Notes: generated from the sequence alone by a model not told the origin. A stretch of DNA of 64,000 bases from DATJLY01 sp035518375 (GCA_035518375.1 DATIXQ010000052.1:14926-78925), one strand, 5' to 3'. Shown: positions 30,929-40,754, counted from the stretch's first letter. Numbers and translations: made by a program.

Positions 30929-33703
30929 CTACTCCGCCGCGGGGCGCGTGCGTGCGCGCCGTCGCGGCGCGGGTGCCGCCGTCTCGGGCTCGGCCAAAGC
31001 CGCGGTCAGGCGCTCGCGGATCGCCTTCACGCGCTCCTCGCGCTCGACCTTGTGGCCGAACAGGTCCTTCACATAGAAGACGTCGACCACCTTCTCGCCA
31101 TAGGTCGAGATCTTGGCGCTGAAGATTTGGAGATTGAGCTGCGTCAAGGCGCGCGTCAGCTCGTAGAGAAGGCCGGGCCGGTCGCGGCCGTTCACCTCGA
31201 CAACCGTGTGCGTGCGGCTTGCCGTGTTGTTGATGAGCACGCGGGGCGCCACGTGGAAGACGCGTGTGCGGCTGGCGATCGCGGGCGGCTCGTTGAGTTC
31301 GATGTGCGGCTTCACTCGGCCTGACAGCACGTTCTCGAAGAGCACGGCGAGCTTCGCGATCTTCTCCGGCCGGTCGAATGCGCCACCTTGGCGGTCCTGC
31401 ACGAGGAAAGTATCGAGCGCCATGCCGTTCGAGAGCGTGAGGATGCGCGCATCGACGATGTTGGCGCCAGCCAGGGCCAGCGCACCGGCCATGCGCGAGA
31501 ACAGGCCGGGGTGATCGGCCGTATAGATCGTGACCTCGGTGACGGCGCGCGCCGGATCGACACGCGTATCGACCGTGAGCGGAGCGCCGCTGCGCTCGGC
31601 CTCGCGCGTCAGCCGCGCCTGGCGCGCGATCTGCTGCGGCTCGAAAGAGAGCCAGTGCGCGGGATAAGTCTTGCCGACGAAGGCCTCGAACTCGGCATCG
31701 GAGAAGTCGCGCAGGAGCGCGCGCGCCTCTTCCTGATGCGACTTGACGCGCGCATCGCGCGCATCGGCCGCAAGCCCGCCCGACATCACGTCGGCGGCGC
31801 GGTGATAAAGCTCGCGCAAGAGCGTCGCCTTCCACCCGTTCCACACCTTAGGGCCGACGGCGCGGATATCGGCGACGGTGAGGATGAGAAGAAGTTTCAA
31901 ACGCTCGGGCGATTGCACCTGCTCAGCGAAAGTGCGGATCGTTTCGGGATCGTCGATGTCGAGCTTGAAGGCGGTGCTGCTCATCAGGAGATGCCAACGC
32001 ACGAGCCAAGCGACGGTCTCGGTCTCCTCGGCGGTAAGGCCCACGCGCGGCCCGACTTTCTCCGCAACCTGCTCGCCCAGGATCGAATGGTCGCCACCGC
32101 GGCCCTTCGCAATGTCGTGCAGCAGCACCGCGAGATAGAGCGCGCGGCGCGAATCGATCGTCGGCATGAGCGCCGTCGCGAGCGGCAACTCGTCCTTCAA
32201 CTCACCGGTCTCGATATTGTGCAGAATGCCGATCGCGAAGATCGTGTGCTCGTCGACCGTGTAGACGTGATACATGTCGTATTGCATCTGCGCCACGACA
32301 CGCCCGAAATCCGGCAGGAAGCGCCCGAACACGCCCGCCTCGTTCATGCGCCGGAGCGTCGTCTCGGGGTCGTGCCGCGAGGTCAGGATCTCCATGAAGA
32401 GGCGGTTCGCCTCGGGATCCTCGCGCAGCTTACCGTCGATCAGCTTCAATGACTGGGTGATGAGACGAAGCGCGTGCGGGTGAATGTCGAGCCCGTGCTC
32501 GTCGGCAGCGTGGAAGAGGCGGAGGAAATTGACGGGATCGTCGCGGAACGTGCTCTCGCCCGCGACGTCGAGCCGGTTGGCGTCCACCGTAAAGCCCGCC
32601 ACCTGTTTGCGCCGGCCCCAGCGTCGCCAGGAGAAGAGCGGCTGACGCTCCTGCTCGCTCTCGAGGAGCGCGCAAAAGATGCGCGTCAAATCGCCCACGT
32701 CCTTGGCGATAAGGAAATAGTGCTTCATGAAGCGCTCGACGCCGCGCGTGCCGGCATGGTCGGTGTAGCCCATGCGCGTGCCGACCTCACTCTGCAGGTC
32801 GAAGGTGAGACGGTCCTCGCCGCGGCCGGTGAGGAAATGGAGCCAGCACCGCACGGTCCACAGGAAATTCTGCGCATGCTGGAAGCGCTGCGCCTCGTCG
32901 GCGTTCAAGACCTTGCGCTCGACCAACTCGGCCACGTCGTCGACGCGGTAGACGTATTTCGCAATCCAGAAAAGCGTATGGAGATCGCGCAGGCCCCCTT
33001 TGCCTTCCTTGACGTTGGGCTCGACGAGATAGCGGGAATCGCCCAAGCGCGCGTGGCGCTTGTCGCGCTCCTCGAGCTTCGCTTCGATGAACTGCGCGCC
33101 GGTGCCCTTCACGATCTCGGTCTCGAAGCGGCGCTTCAGTTCGAGATAGAGGTCCTGGTCGCCCCACACATAGCGCGCCTCGAGCACGGCGGTGCGGATC
33201 GTCAGGTCTGCCTTCGCGCGCACGACCGTCTCGGCGATCGAGCGCGTCGCCTGGCCCACCTTGAGCCCCGCATCCCACAGCGTGTAGAGCATGTACTCGA
33301 CGACTTGCTCGGTATGCGGCGTCTCCTTGTAGGGGTAGAGGAACAGGAGATCGATGTCGGAGAACGGCGCAAGCTCGCCGCGGCCATAGCCGCCGACGGC
33401 AACGACGGCGAGACGCTCGCCCTCGGTCGGATTGGGAAGCGGATAAGCCCGCATCACGACGAAGTCGTGGAGGACGCGGATCACCTGATCGACGAGGAAG
33501 GCCAAGGCTTGTGTCGCATCGGTACCCGACGTCCCCGCCTCGAAGCGGCGGCGCACCTCGGCACGGCCGTCAGCGAGGGCGCCCTTCAGAAGCTCGGCGA
33601 CCTGGCCCCGGGCCGGCACGGCGCCAGGCTCGGCCAGAGCCTCCAGGCGGGCCTGGAGGGCGCGGCGGTCGATGATGTCGCGCTGGCGCTCGATCGCGGT
33701 CAT
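30929..33703 (-). CDS. glnD: Bifunctional PII uridylyltransferase/uridylyl-removing enzyme
   Basis: The nitrogen sensor that uridylylates PII when glutamine is low and removes UMP when it is high. It has 924 residues with the expected order: nucleotidyltransferase domain with GGYGRGE (104-110) and FSDIDLLFL; HD domain with LLHDIAKGRGGDHS near residue 510; and two C-terminal ACT domains, the first starting around EVTIYTADHPGLFSRMAGAL and the second around HTVVEVNGRDRPGLLYEL. The C-terminus is Arg/Ala/Pro-rich. It stands alone between the convergent phasin gene and the divergent outer-membrane gene. Confidence 0.97.
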   Translation of the reverse strand: MTAIERQRDIIDRRALQARLEALAEPGAVPARGQVAELLKGALADGRAEVRRRFEAGTSGTDATQALAFLVDQVIRVLHDFVVMRAYPLPNPTEGERLAVVAVGGYGRGELAPFSDIDLLFLYPYKETPHTEQVVEYMLYTLWDAGLKVGQATRSIAETVVRAKADLTIRTAVLEARYVWGDQDLYLELKRRFETEIVKGTGAQFIEAKLEERDKRHARLGDSRYLVEPNVKEGKGGLRDLHTLFWIAKYVYRVDDVAELVERKVLNADEAQRFQHAQNFLWTVRCWLHFLTGRGEDRLTFDLQSEVGTRMGYTDHAGTRGVERFMKHYFLIAKDVGDLTRIFCALLESEQERQPLFSWRRWGRRKQVAGFTVDANRLDVAGESTFRDDPVNFLRLFHAADEHGLDIHPHALRLITQSLKLIDGKLREDPEANRLFMEILTSRHDPETTLRRMNEAGVFGRFLPDFGRVVAQMQYDMYHVYTVDEHTIFAIGILHNIETGELKDELPLATALMPTIDSRRALYLAVLLHDIAKGRGGDHSILGEQVAEKVGPRVGLTAEETETVAWLVRWHLLMSSTAFKLDIDDPETIRTFAEQVQSPERLKLLLILTVADIRAVGPKVWNGWKATLLRELYHRAADVMSGGLAADARDARVKSHQEEARALLRDFSDAEFEAFVGKTYPAHWLSFEPQQIARQARLTREAERSGAPLTVDTRVDPARAVTEVTIYTADHPGLFSRMAGALALAGANIVDARILTLSNGMALDTFLVQDRQGGAFDRPEKIAKLAVLFENVLSGRVKPHIELNEPPAIASRTRVFHVAPRVLINNTASRTHTVVEVNGRDRPGLLYELTRALTQLNLQIFSAKISTYGEKVVDVFYVKDLFGHKVEREERVKAIRERLTAALAEPETAAPAPRRRARTRPAAE

Positions 33704-33795
33704 TGCGGCATGATTTTACACCGGCGCCCGCGCCGGGGCCACCCGCGGCTCCGGCTTTGCTGCGGTTGCGCCCAGCCCCAGACCTGATAGATTCG

Positions 33796-33813
33796 ATCGC
33801 TGCGCGCAGCGAT
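33796..33813. promoter_or_regulatory. Perfect 18-bp palindrome upstream of the barrel gene
   Basis: ATCGCTGCGCGCAGCGAT is a perfect self-complementary 18-mer between glnD and the barrel/FecR genes. It lies 20 bp before the TTG start and just before the Shine-Dalgarno. It could be an operator or a transcript hairpin. Confidence 0.45.
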
Positions 33814-33833
33814 GTAAATTCGGGGGGAAGGGC

Positions 33834-35171
33834 TTGCGTTGGCTTCTTGCGCTGGCGGTCGTGGTGATGACCATGTCGCCGCCCCCGGAATGCGCGTTTG
33901 CGGACGAGCCGCGGCAGGCCGTGCAGGTCAGCGAAGACCAGCTCTTCCAGCAGCTTCTCGCCAATCCGACGGACGTCGAGCTCAACCTGCGTTATGCCGT
34001 AGCGGCGCAACGGCAGGGCAACGTCGAAGGGGCGATCAGCGCGCTCGAGCGCATCCTCGCCGCCCATCCCGATCTCGCCAATGTTCGCCTTAAGCTCGGC
34101 CAGCTCTATGCCCAGCTCGGCTCATATACGATGGCGCTCGCCTATCTCGAGCCGCTCGCGGCATCCGACTCCGTGCCGGCCGCCGTCAAGGCCGACGCCG
34201 CGGCGGCGTTGCGCGAGGTCAACGCTCAGACGGCGCGCAGCCGCTTCTCCGGCACGCTCTTCGCCGGCTCGCAATGGCAAAACAATCCCGGCGCCGCGCC
34301 CGGCGCGCCGTTCTTCCTTGTCGCCGGCGTGCCGCAGCAGGTGAGACAGTCCTTTGCCAAACGCCCCGACAACGATCTCTTCGCGCAAGCGAGCGGGCAA
34401 TATGTGTACGACCTGCAAACGCCCGATCACGACACCATCGAAGCCGACGGGCTCGCCTATGTATCGTCCTTCCGCAGCCTGCATCAGCTCGACACGGTGC
34501 TCGGCAACGTATCGGTGGGGCCGCAGCTCGGACTCGAGCGCATCGGCCTCTTGGGTGGCTCGCTGCGGCCATATCTGCTGCTGAGCGACCTGCGGCTCGG
34601 CGGCGCCGCCTATGAATATGCCGGCGGCGCGGGCTTTCACTATGCACAGAAGCTGGGCGCCGGCTTGCCTTCAATAGGTCTCGGCTACGAAGCGCAGCAG
34701 GCGAGCTACATCTCCAGCAACAACTTTCCCACCGCGGCCGAGCTCGATGGTCGGCTCGACCGCTATCAGCTCACCTTCGCCCAGTCGTTCGGCTCGCACA
34801 TTTCGGCCGAGCTCGGCACCGTCGTCAACCGTCAGAACACGCGCCTCGCCGGCTACAGCAACACCGATTACGCGCTCGTCGGCAATCTCGCGCTGAGCTA
34901 CGACACAGCCCCCTTCTCGTTCGGCTATCCGCTCGTCACGGCGCTCGGCTTTTCGCGCCACTACATTCCTTATGACGGCGCCGATCCGACCGTGGCGCCG
35001 GGGATCACGCGTACCGACCGGCGCTGGCAGTTCTCGGTGGGCGAGATCGTGCCCGTGACCGGTCGCATCTCGGTCGTTGCGCTGCTCGCGCGCGACATCG
35101 AGACCTCGAACATTCGCAATTTTGCCTACACGAACACCTCGTTCATGGTGGGGCCGCAAGTGAGTTTCTGA
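33834..35171 (+). CDS. Outer-membrane beta-barrel protein with N-terminal TPR-like repeats (Slam-like architecture)
   Basis: A 445-residue exported protein. The signal peptide ends near CAFADEP. Residues about 35-120 contain TPR-like helices (NLRYAVAAQRQGNVEGAISALERIL, then LGQLYAQLGSYTMALAYLEPL in the following repeat). From about residue 130 the sequence alternates as expected for a transmembrane barrel and ends MVGPQVSF, a terminal Phe as in BAM substrates. The helix-repeat plus C-terminal barrel layout resembles surface-lipoprotein-assembly modulators (Slam), but I cannot confirm homology. The start is TTG 33834 preceded by GGGGGGAAGGG. A FecR-domain protein follows after 93 bp, probably in the same operon. 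Confidence 0.72.
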   Translation: MRWLLALAVVVMTMSPPPECAFADEPRQAVQVSEDQLFQQLLANPTDVELNLRYAVAAQRQGNVEGAISALERILAAHPDLANVRLKLGQLYAQLGSYTMALAYLEPLAASDSVPAAVKADAAAALREVNAQTARSRFSGTLFAGSQWQNNPGAAPGAPFFLVAGVPQQVRQSFAKRPDNDLFAQASGQYVYDLQTPDHDTIEADGLAYVSSFRSLHQLDTVLGNVSVGPQLGLERIGLLGGSLRPYLLLSDLRLGGAAYEYAGGAGFHYAQKLGAGLPSIGLGYEAQQASYISSNNFPTAAELDGRLDRYQLTFAQSFGSHISAELGTVVNRQNTRLAGYSNTDYALVGNLALSYDTAPFSFGYPLVTALGFSRHYIPYDGADPTVAPGITRTDRRWQFSVGEIVPVTGRISVVALLARDIETSNIRNFAYTNTSFMVGPQVSF

Positions 35172-35264
35172 CCCCAAGCGGCGTCAGGGTCGTTCCGCCG
35201 CCCAGGACAGGGAACCGGAATCGTCATAGACTGAACCGCGGCTTGCACCTTGAGGGGGCGGATA

Positions 35265-36122
35265 ATGCACGTACGTTCCGCGATCGCGCTGCTTGGTCTC
35301 TGCGCGCTCTGCCTCCTGTCACGCAGTGCCGCGGCCGACGGGCGCGCCGGCGTCGTGGGCTCGGTTGCGCCGCACGTACAGGCGGCGATGCCGGACGGCT
35401 CGACGCACGAGTTGAAGGCCGGCGAAGACGTGGTGTCGAACGAGAACATCGTGTCCGACGCGAGCGGCAGCGCCGAAATCCTGTTCGTCGATGGCTCCTC
35501 GCTCAGGATCGGTCCCGACACCGAGACCACGATCGACGGCTTCGCCTTTGCGCAGGAGACGGGCGACGGCAAGCTCGAAACCCGTACCACCAAGGGGCTC
35601 ATCCGCTTCGTCGGCGGCAAGCTCAGCAAGAAAGGCAACGTCACGATGCGGACGCCGGTGGCGGTCCTGTCCGTGCGCGGCGGCATCGCGCTCGCCAGCG
35701 TCGCCGCCGATGGCGGCGCGACCGAGGCGACTTTCCTTTACGGCGACGCGCTTACGGTCACCTCGCGCACCGGCGCCACGCTCATCATCACCGAGCCGGG
35801 TTACTTCACCGACGTGTCGACCCTCGGCGCGCTCACACCGGCGCAACGCGCGGAGGTTGGAGCACTCGTGGCAAAAATCGCGGCGCTCCGCGGTACGGGC
35901 GCAGCCACCGCCGCGGGAGGCACGGCCGATGACACGCTTGCGGCACTATTCGCCAGCAGCTTGACCGCCGAGGAGATCCGGGCGGCACTCGCCGCGATCG
36001 GTACCGACTCCGCCATCCGCACTGCGCTCGCCACTGCGTCCCGGTTGTCATCCGAGCCCCTGATCGAGCGGAGCCGCGTCTGCGTCGTCACGACGCAAGG
36101 CGGGACTCCCGTCTGTCACTGA
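35265..36122 (+). CDS. FecR-domain exported protein
   Basis: A 285-residue protein with an N-terminal signal peptide (hydrophobic run with several Cys, cleavage near SAAADGRAG) and no proper lipobox. The FecR domain spans about residues 30-170, with SDASGSAEILFVDGSSLRIG, IRFVGGKL and MRTPVAVLSVRGG as the typical strands. The C-terminal third is Ala-rich and helical and ends with two Cys in CVVTTQGGTPVCH that could form a disulfide. There is no anti-sigma segment or sigma factor nearby, so it is not a classical FecR regulator. Its neighbour is the barrel protein. ATG 35265 is preferred over an in-frame TTG at 35250. Confidence 0.8.
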   Translation: MHVRSAIALLGLCALCLLSRSAAADGRAGVVGSVAPHVQAAMPDGSTHELKAGEDVVSNENIVSDASGSAEILFVDGSSLRIGPDTETTIDGFAFAQETGDGKLETRTTKGLIRFVGGKLSKKGNVTMRTPVAVLSVRGGIALASVAADGGATEATFLYGDALTVTSRTGATLIITEPGYFTDVSTLGALTPAQRAEVGALVAKIAALRGTGAATAAGGTADDTLAALFASSLTAEEIRAALAAIGTDSAIRTALATASRLSSEPLIERSRVCVVTTQGGTPVCH

Positions 36123-36132
36123 GCCCGCCTCC

Positions 36133-37359
36133 TCAACGCAGGGACGAGAGCTGCCCCGTGATGGCACTGCCGAACGGGACCCAGGTCTTCCCGTCGAAGC
36201 GCACAAGCCGCATCTGCTTCAGCGGCACGTAGTCGTCGGGCGCGGTGTCGATCTCGACGCCCGGCTGGAAGGTCGGCAGCGTGACATGCTTCAGGTTCAT
36301 CACCTGGTGCATGATGTTCTCGCGCGAGAGGTCGTCGCCGCACGCTTTCAGGATATGGACGAGCATCATGCCTTCGGTATAGCCGGTGATGTTGAAAAGA
36401 TCGGCGACGTCGCCGCCCGGCATGTACTTGTTCATCCAGGCGAGCCAATCCTTGAAGCCGGGATCGTCCTTCCACTGGGGATCGGTCGGATCCTTGAGAT
36501 AGGCCGTCGAGATAAGGCCCACGGACTTGTCGAGCCCCGCGGGCTTCAGCACCGCCGACACGGCGCTCCCCTCGAAATTGACGAAGTAAAGCGGCTTCCA
36601 GCCGATGTCGTAGACCTTGCGGATCGCCTGGGCCGAGAATTTGGGCGTCGCCGCCACGAACAACGTGTCGGCGCCCGAGCCTCGCAGCGAGATAACCTGT
36701 TGATCGACGCTCGGATCGCTTACCTCGTAGGTCGCGGTCGCAACGATCATCTGCTTGGCCTTGTCGCCGAGCCCGCCGACGAAGCCGTCATAGAGGTCCT
36801 TGCCGAAATCGTCGTTCTGGCGCAGCACGGCGATCTTGGCGTCGGGCTTGTTGGCGAGGATGTACTTCGCGTAGATGCTGCCCTGGATGAGGTAGCTCGG
36901 CAGGAACGCGATCGTCCACGGGAAGCGCTTCGGCTGAGCGAAATCGTGGCTGCCGGACCCGATCCACAGCTGCGGCACCTTGCGGTCGTTGAGATATTTC
37001 TCGACCGAGAGATTGGTCGGCGTGCCGATCGAGCTGAAGATGAACGCGACCTTCTGCTCCTCGACGAGCTTCCTCGTCTGCTCGACGGTCTTGGGCGGGC
37101 TGTAGCCGTCGTCGGCCTGAACGAGCGTGAGCTTGCGCCCGTTGACGCCGCCCTGGTCGTTGATCATTTGGAAATAAGCTTCCTCGGCGCGACCGATCTG
37201 GCCATAGGCCGAGACCGGACCTGAGAGCGGCAAGGTCTGGCCGAATTTGATCTCGGTGTCGGTAATGCCCGGCGCGTATTTCTTTTGCGCCACGGCAGGA
37301 TGCGCCGCCGAGAGCACGAGCCCCGCGATGACGACAAGGCGCGCCAACGAGTGCTTCAT
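36133..37359 (-). CDS. ABC transporter substrate-binding protein, LivK-like (orphan)
   Basis: A periplasmic type-I binding protein of 408 residues for the branched-chain/HAAT family. The signal peptide ends AVAQKKY. DTEIKFGQTLPLSGPVSAYG is the first ligand-binding segment, and VRQNDDFGKDLYDGF-type residues form the hinge region. ATG 37359 has GGGAGGAAGC directly upstream. No permease or ATPase genes adjoin it; it may feed the importer at 5.3-9.9 kb or one outside the window. It is convergent with the FecR gene (10-bp gap) and lies downstream of mutS. Confidence 0.88.
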   Translation of the reverse strand: MKHSLARLVVIAGLVLSAAHPAVAQKKYAPGITDTEIKFGQTLPLSGPVSAYGQIGRAEEAYFQMINDQGGVNGRKLTLVQADDGYSPPKTVEQTRKLVEEQKVAFIFSSIGTPTNLSVEKYLNDRKVPQLWIGSGSHDFAQPKRFPWTIAFLPSYLIQGSIYAKYILANKPDAKIAVLRQNDDFGKDLYDGFVGGLGDKAKQMIVATATYEVSDPSVDQQVISLRGSGADTLFVAATPKFSAQAIRKVYDIGWKPLYFVNFEGSAVSAVLKPAGLDKSVGLISTAYLKDPTDPQWKDDPGFKDWLAWMNKYMPGGDVADLFNITGYTEGMMLVHILKACGDDLSRENIMHQVMNLKHVTLPTFQPGVEIDTAPDDYVPLKQMRLVRFDGKTWVPFGSAITGQLSSLR

Positions 37360-37422
37360 CGCTTCCTCCCTTTGAGTGGGCACCTCGTTCTGACGCGGGC
37401 GCCCCGGAAGAAGCCTATCACG

Positions 37423-40071
37423 TCAGCCTTTGTCCGCCAGTCCCTTGAGGCGGTAGACGAGTTCGAGCGCCTCGCGCGGGGACAGCTCGTCGGGCCGCAC
37501 TGCGGCGAGCGTCGCCGCAAGCGGAGACGGCGTCGGCGGCTCGGGCGCGCGCTTTAGCGCGGCGAAGAGCGGCAGATCCTCCGCGAGCCGCGCGAGCGCG
37601 CCACCCTGCTCGCTCGTCTCGAGCGTCTTCAAGACCTCTTCCGCGCGCGCCACAACCGCCGGCGGCAAACCCGCGAGCTTCGCCACGTGGATGCCATAGG
37701 AGCGGTCGGCCGCGCCCGGCGCCACCTCGTGCAGGAATACGACGTCGCCCTGCCATTCCTTGACGCGCATGGTGCGGCAGGAAAGTTCCGGCAATTTCGC
37801 CGCGAGCGCGGTTAGCTCGTGATAGTGCGTTGCGAAGAGCGTGCGGCAGCGATTCACCTCGTGCAGCTGCTCGATCGTCGCCCACGCGATCGAGAGCCCG
37901 TCGAACGTCGCAGTTCCGCGGCCGATCTCGTCGAGGATGACGAGCGAGTGCTCCGTCGCGCGGTTGAGAATCGAGGCGGTCTCGACCATCTCGACCATGA
38001 AGGTCGAGCGCCCGCGCGCGAGATCGTCAGCCGCGCCGACGCGGCTGAACAGCCGGTCGACGATGCCGATGCGCGCGTGCTCGGCCGGCACGAACGCGCC
38101 CATCTGCGCCAGGATAGTGATCAGCGCGTTCTGGCGAAGGAACGTGCTCTTGCCCGCCATGTTTGGGCCGGTGAGGAGCCAAAGCCGCTCCCCGTCGGCG
38201 AGCGTGCAGTCGTTCGGTACGAAGCCCGCGCCGTGCGCCGCCGCGAGCGCGGCCTCGACCACCGGATGGCGTCCGCCGACCACGACGAAATCGCGCCCTT
38301 CGTCGATCTCGGGCCGCACATGGCGCTCGTCCGCCGCAAGCTCGGCGAGGCCCGCGGCGACATCGAGCGCGGCAAGCGCGGCCGCCGCGGCCGCGAGCGG
38401 CGCCGCACGATCCAGCACCGCGGCAACGAGCTCTTCGAAGCAGCCGAGCTCCAGCGCCAGCGCCTTGTCGGCGGCGGAGGAAATCTTGCTCTCGAGCTCG
38501 CCCAGCTCGACCGTGCCGTAGCGTACCGAGGACGCGAGCGTCTGGCGGTGGATAAATCCCGTGCCGAGCTTCGCCGCGTGCTGCGGCGTCACCTCGATGT
38601 GATAACCGAGGACATTGTTGTGGCGGATTTTGAGCGAGGGGATTGCAGCCTCAGCGGCATAGCGCGCCTGGAGATTGGCGATCATGCGCCGGCTCTCGTC
38701 GCGCAGCCCCCGCAGCTCGTCGAGCGCGGGGAGATACCCTGCCGCGATGAAACCGCCGTCGCGCGTTAGAAGCGGCAGGTCGGCTGCGAGCGCGCGAGCG
38801 AGCCGATCGACGAGCGCCCCATGCTCGCCAAGGTCGCGTTCGGTCTCGGCGACGAGCGCGGGCAGCGGCGCCTTCTCCTGCAGCGCGCGGCGTATGTGGG
38901 CCGTCTCGACGAGCGTGTCGCGCAGCGCCGCGAGATCGCGCGGGCCGCCGCGCCCGAGCGCAAGCCGCGCCAGCGCGCGCGCCATATCGGCCGTGCGTCG
39001 GAGCGACGAGCGCAAGCTTTGCCGCAGCCGTTCGTCGGCAGAGAAGAACGAGACTGCATCGAGGCGCGCGGCAATCGCCGCAGGATCGGTCAACGGCGCG
39101 GCGAGATGCGCAGCCAAGAGGCGCGCGCCGGCCGGGCTTACCGTGCGGTCGATGATCGAGAGAAGGCTGCCCTTGCGCCCGCCCGACAAGGCCTCGGCCA
39201 GTTCGAGATTGCGCCGCGTCGCGGCGTCGATCTCCATGTAGGCGCCGCTTTCGAGACGGCGCGGCGGCCGCAGGAGCGGCACCTTGCCCTGCTGCGTCAG
39301 CTCGACGTAGTCGGCGAGCGCCCCGGCCGCCGCGAGCTCGGCGCGGCCGAAAGCGCCGAAACCGTCGAGGGTCGCGACGCCATAAAGCGCCTCCAGCCGC
39401 TTCCGACCGTTCTCGCTGTCGAAGCGCGCATTGGGCAGCGGCGTGAGCGCGCTCCGCCAATCGCTCCACACCTCGCTGAGCTCGGGCCGCGCAAGGACGC
39501 GCTCGGGCACCAGGACCTCGCCGGGCGCAAGCCGCGCGAGAGCGGCGGCGAGGCTGCGCTCGTGTAATTCCTGCGTGGCGACATCACCGGTCGAGAGATC
39601 AAGCCAGGCGAGGCCCAGAAGCCCCTGCGCCTCGCCCAAGGCGGCGAGGTAATTGTGCCGGCGCGCGTCGAGGAGGCTATCCTCGGTGAGCGTGCCCGGC
39701 GTCACGATGCGGATGACGGCGCGCTTCACCGGCGCCTTGGGGCCGCGCTTCCGCGCCTCGGCCGGGTCTTCCATCTGCTCGCACACGGCGACGCGAAAAC
39801 CCTGGCGGATGAGGCGCAAGAGATGGGCCTCGGCGGCATGGACGGGCACACCGCACATCGGGATGTCCTCGCCCTCGTGCCGGCCACGCTTCGTCAGCGT
39901 GATGTCGAGCGCCGCGGCGGCCTTGGCCGCGTCCTCGAAAAACAGCTCGTAGAAATCCCCCATGCGGTAGAACAGCAGGCAGTCCGGATGGCGCCGCTTC
40001 AGCTCGAGATATTGCGCCATCATCGGCGTCGCCTCGGCGGCGAGGGTCTGCGGGGCCGGTCCGTCGTTCAT
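37423..40071 (-). CDS. mutS: DNA mismatch repair protein MutS
   Basis: A mismatch-recognition ATPase of 882 residues. The N-terminal mismatch wedge is present as GDFYELFFEDA (Phe-x-Glu). The ATPase domain has Walker A GPNMAGKSTF, STFMVEM, Walker B LVILDEIGRGT and ATHYHEL. The C-terminal residues SPREALELVYRLKGL are the usual tetramer-forming tail. ATG 40071 (MNDGPAPQTL) is chosen; the frame is open much further upstream but that region overlaps the divergent small gene. Confidence 0.97.
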   Translation of the reverse strand: MNDGPAPQTLAAEATPMMAQYLELKRRHPDCLLFYRMGDFYELFFEDAAKAAAALDITLTKRGRHEGEDIPMCGVPVHAAEAHLLRLIRQGFRVAVCEQMEDPAEARKRGPKAPVKRAVIRIVTPGTLTEDSLLDARRHNYLAALGEAQGLLGLAWLDLSTGDVATQELHERSLAAALARLAPGEVLVPERVLARPELSEVWSDWRSALTPLPNARFDSENGRKRLEALYGVATLDGFGAFGRAELAAAGALADYVELTQQGKVPLLRPPRRLESGAYMEIDAATRRNLELAEALSGGRKGSLLSIIDRTVSPAGARLLAAHLAAPLTDPAAIAARLDAVSFFSADERLRQSLRSSLRRTADMARALARLALGRGGPRDLAALRDTLVETAHIRRALQEKAPLPALVAETERDLGEHGALVDRLARALAADLPLLTRDGGFIAAGYLPALDELRGLRDESRRMIANLQARYAAEAAIPSLKIRHNNVLGYHIEVTPQHAAKLGTGFIHRQTLASSVRYGTVELGELESKISSAADKALALELGCFEELVAAVLDRAAPLAAAAAALAALDVAAGLAELAADERHVRPEIDEGRDFVVVGGRHPVVEAALAAAHGAGFVPNDCTLADGERLWLLTGPNMAGKSTFLRQNALITILAQMGAFVPAEHARIGIVDRLFSRVGAADDLARGRSTFMVEMVETASILNRATEHSLVILDEIGRGTATFDGLSIAWATIEQLHEVNRCRTLFATHYHELTALAAKLPELSCRTMRVKEWQGDVVFLHEVAPGAADRSYGIHVAKLAGLPPAVVARAEEVLKTLETSEQGGALARLAEDLPLFAALKRAPEPPTPSPLAATLAAVRPDELSPREALELVYRLKGLADKG

Positions 40072-40137
40072 CGCGGCAGGGAGGGTAGCATTCCCCGGCT
40101 CGCGAGGGGAAAATGCCGGTACCCGTTGGAGACTGTG

Positions 40138-40653
40138 ATGGCAGCAGATAAGGACGAGCGCTTCCCGATCGTGCGCGAGGCCGTTGCCTCCTTCGCGACC
40201 AGGGACCAGTTCCGCGACGCCGTGCGGAAGCTGATGGCCGCGGGCTTCGCGCCCGCCGACCTGTCGGTCCTGGCAGGCCATGAATCGCTCGAAGTGGCGG
40301 GGCGCGTCGCGGGATATTCGCACACGCCTCGCGAATATCTCTTCGCGGGGCTGACCGACGAGGTGAATTTTCTCGCGCCGCTGACCGTGGCGGGGATTGT
40401 GCTCCTTTCGGGTGGGCCGATTGCCGCCGCGCTTGCCGCATTGGTCGGCGCCGGCTTGGGGGGAGCCGCAATCAAGGAAGTGCTCGACCGCTATATCGCC
40501 AACCGCCACAGCGCGGATTTCGCGGCCGCCCTCGAGGCCGGCGCCGTGCTGCTCTGGGTGCGAGTTGCCGATCCCGACCTCGAGGCGACGGCCGCCCGGG
40601 TCCTTTCGGAGGCAGGCGGGCGGAATTCTCACATCCACGCGAGAAAAGCGTGA
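40138..40653 (+). CDS. Small membrane protein resembling general-stress 17M-type proteins
   Basis: A 171-residue protein. The N-terminal half, with VREAVASFATRDQFRDAVRKLMAAGFAPADLSVL, is soluble. The middle has a hydrophobic hairpin (about 85-115: FLAPLTVAGIVLLSGG, then AALVGAGLGGAAIK). The C-terminal part AVLLWVRVADPDLEATAARVL resembles the ferredoxin-like half seen in DUF1269/general-stress proteins. I do not recognise a defined function. The ATG at 40138 follows GGAG by about 7 nt. It is divergent from mutS (66 bp). An excellent terminator lies about 100 nt downstream. Confidence 0.75.
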   Translation: MAADKDERFPIVREAVASFATRDQFRDAVRKLMAAGFAPADLSVLAGHESLEVAGRVAGYSHTPREYLFAGLTDEVNFLAPLTVAGIVLLSGGPIAAALAALVGAGLGGAAIKEVLDRYIANRHSADFAAALEAGAVLLWVRVADPDLEATAARVLSEAGGRNSHIHARKA

Positions 40654-40754
40654 CGCGCCCCAAAATAATTTGGCCGGCGCTGATCCAATCCGGGAAAGCC
40701 GCCGTATCTTGGTATGGACCCTGTCGCGTTTCCCCCGCGACATTCCCCCTCACT

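Noticed and set aside
32474..33787. A 437-codon frame antisense to glnD
   Set aside because: The glnD frame has all domains of a known enzyme; the antisense product is low-complexity and matches no family I can recognise.
35265..36122. FecIR-type sigma/anti-sigma signalling
   Set aside because: There is no ECF sigma factor or TonB receptor nearby, and the protein has a signal peptide instead of an inner-membrane anti-sigma segment.
36133..37359. A second complete branched-chain importer
   Set aside because: Only the binding protein is present; flanking genes are mutS and an exported FecR-domain protein.
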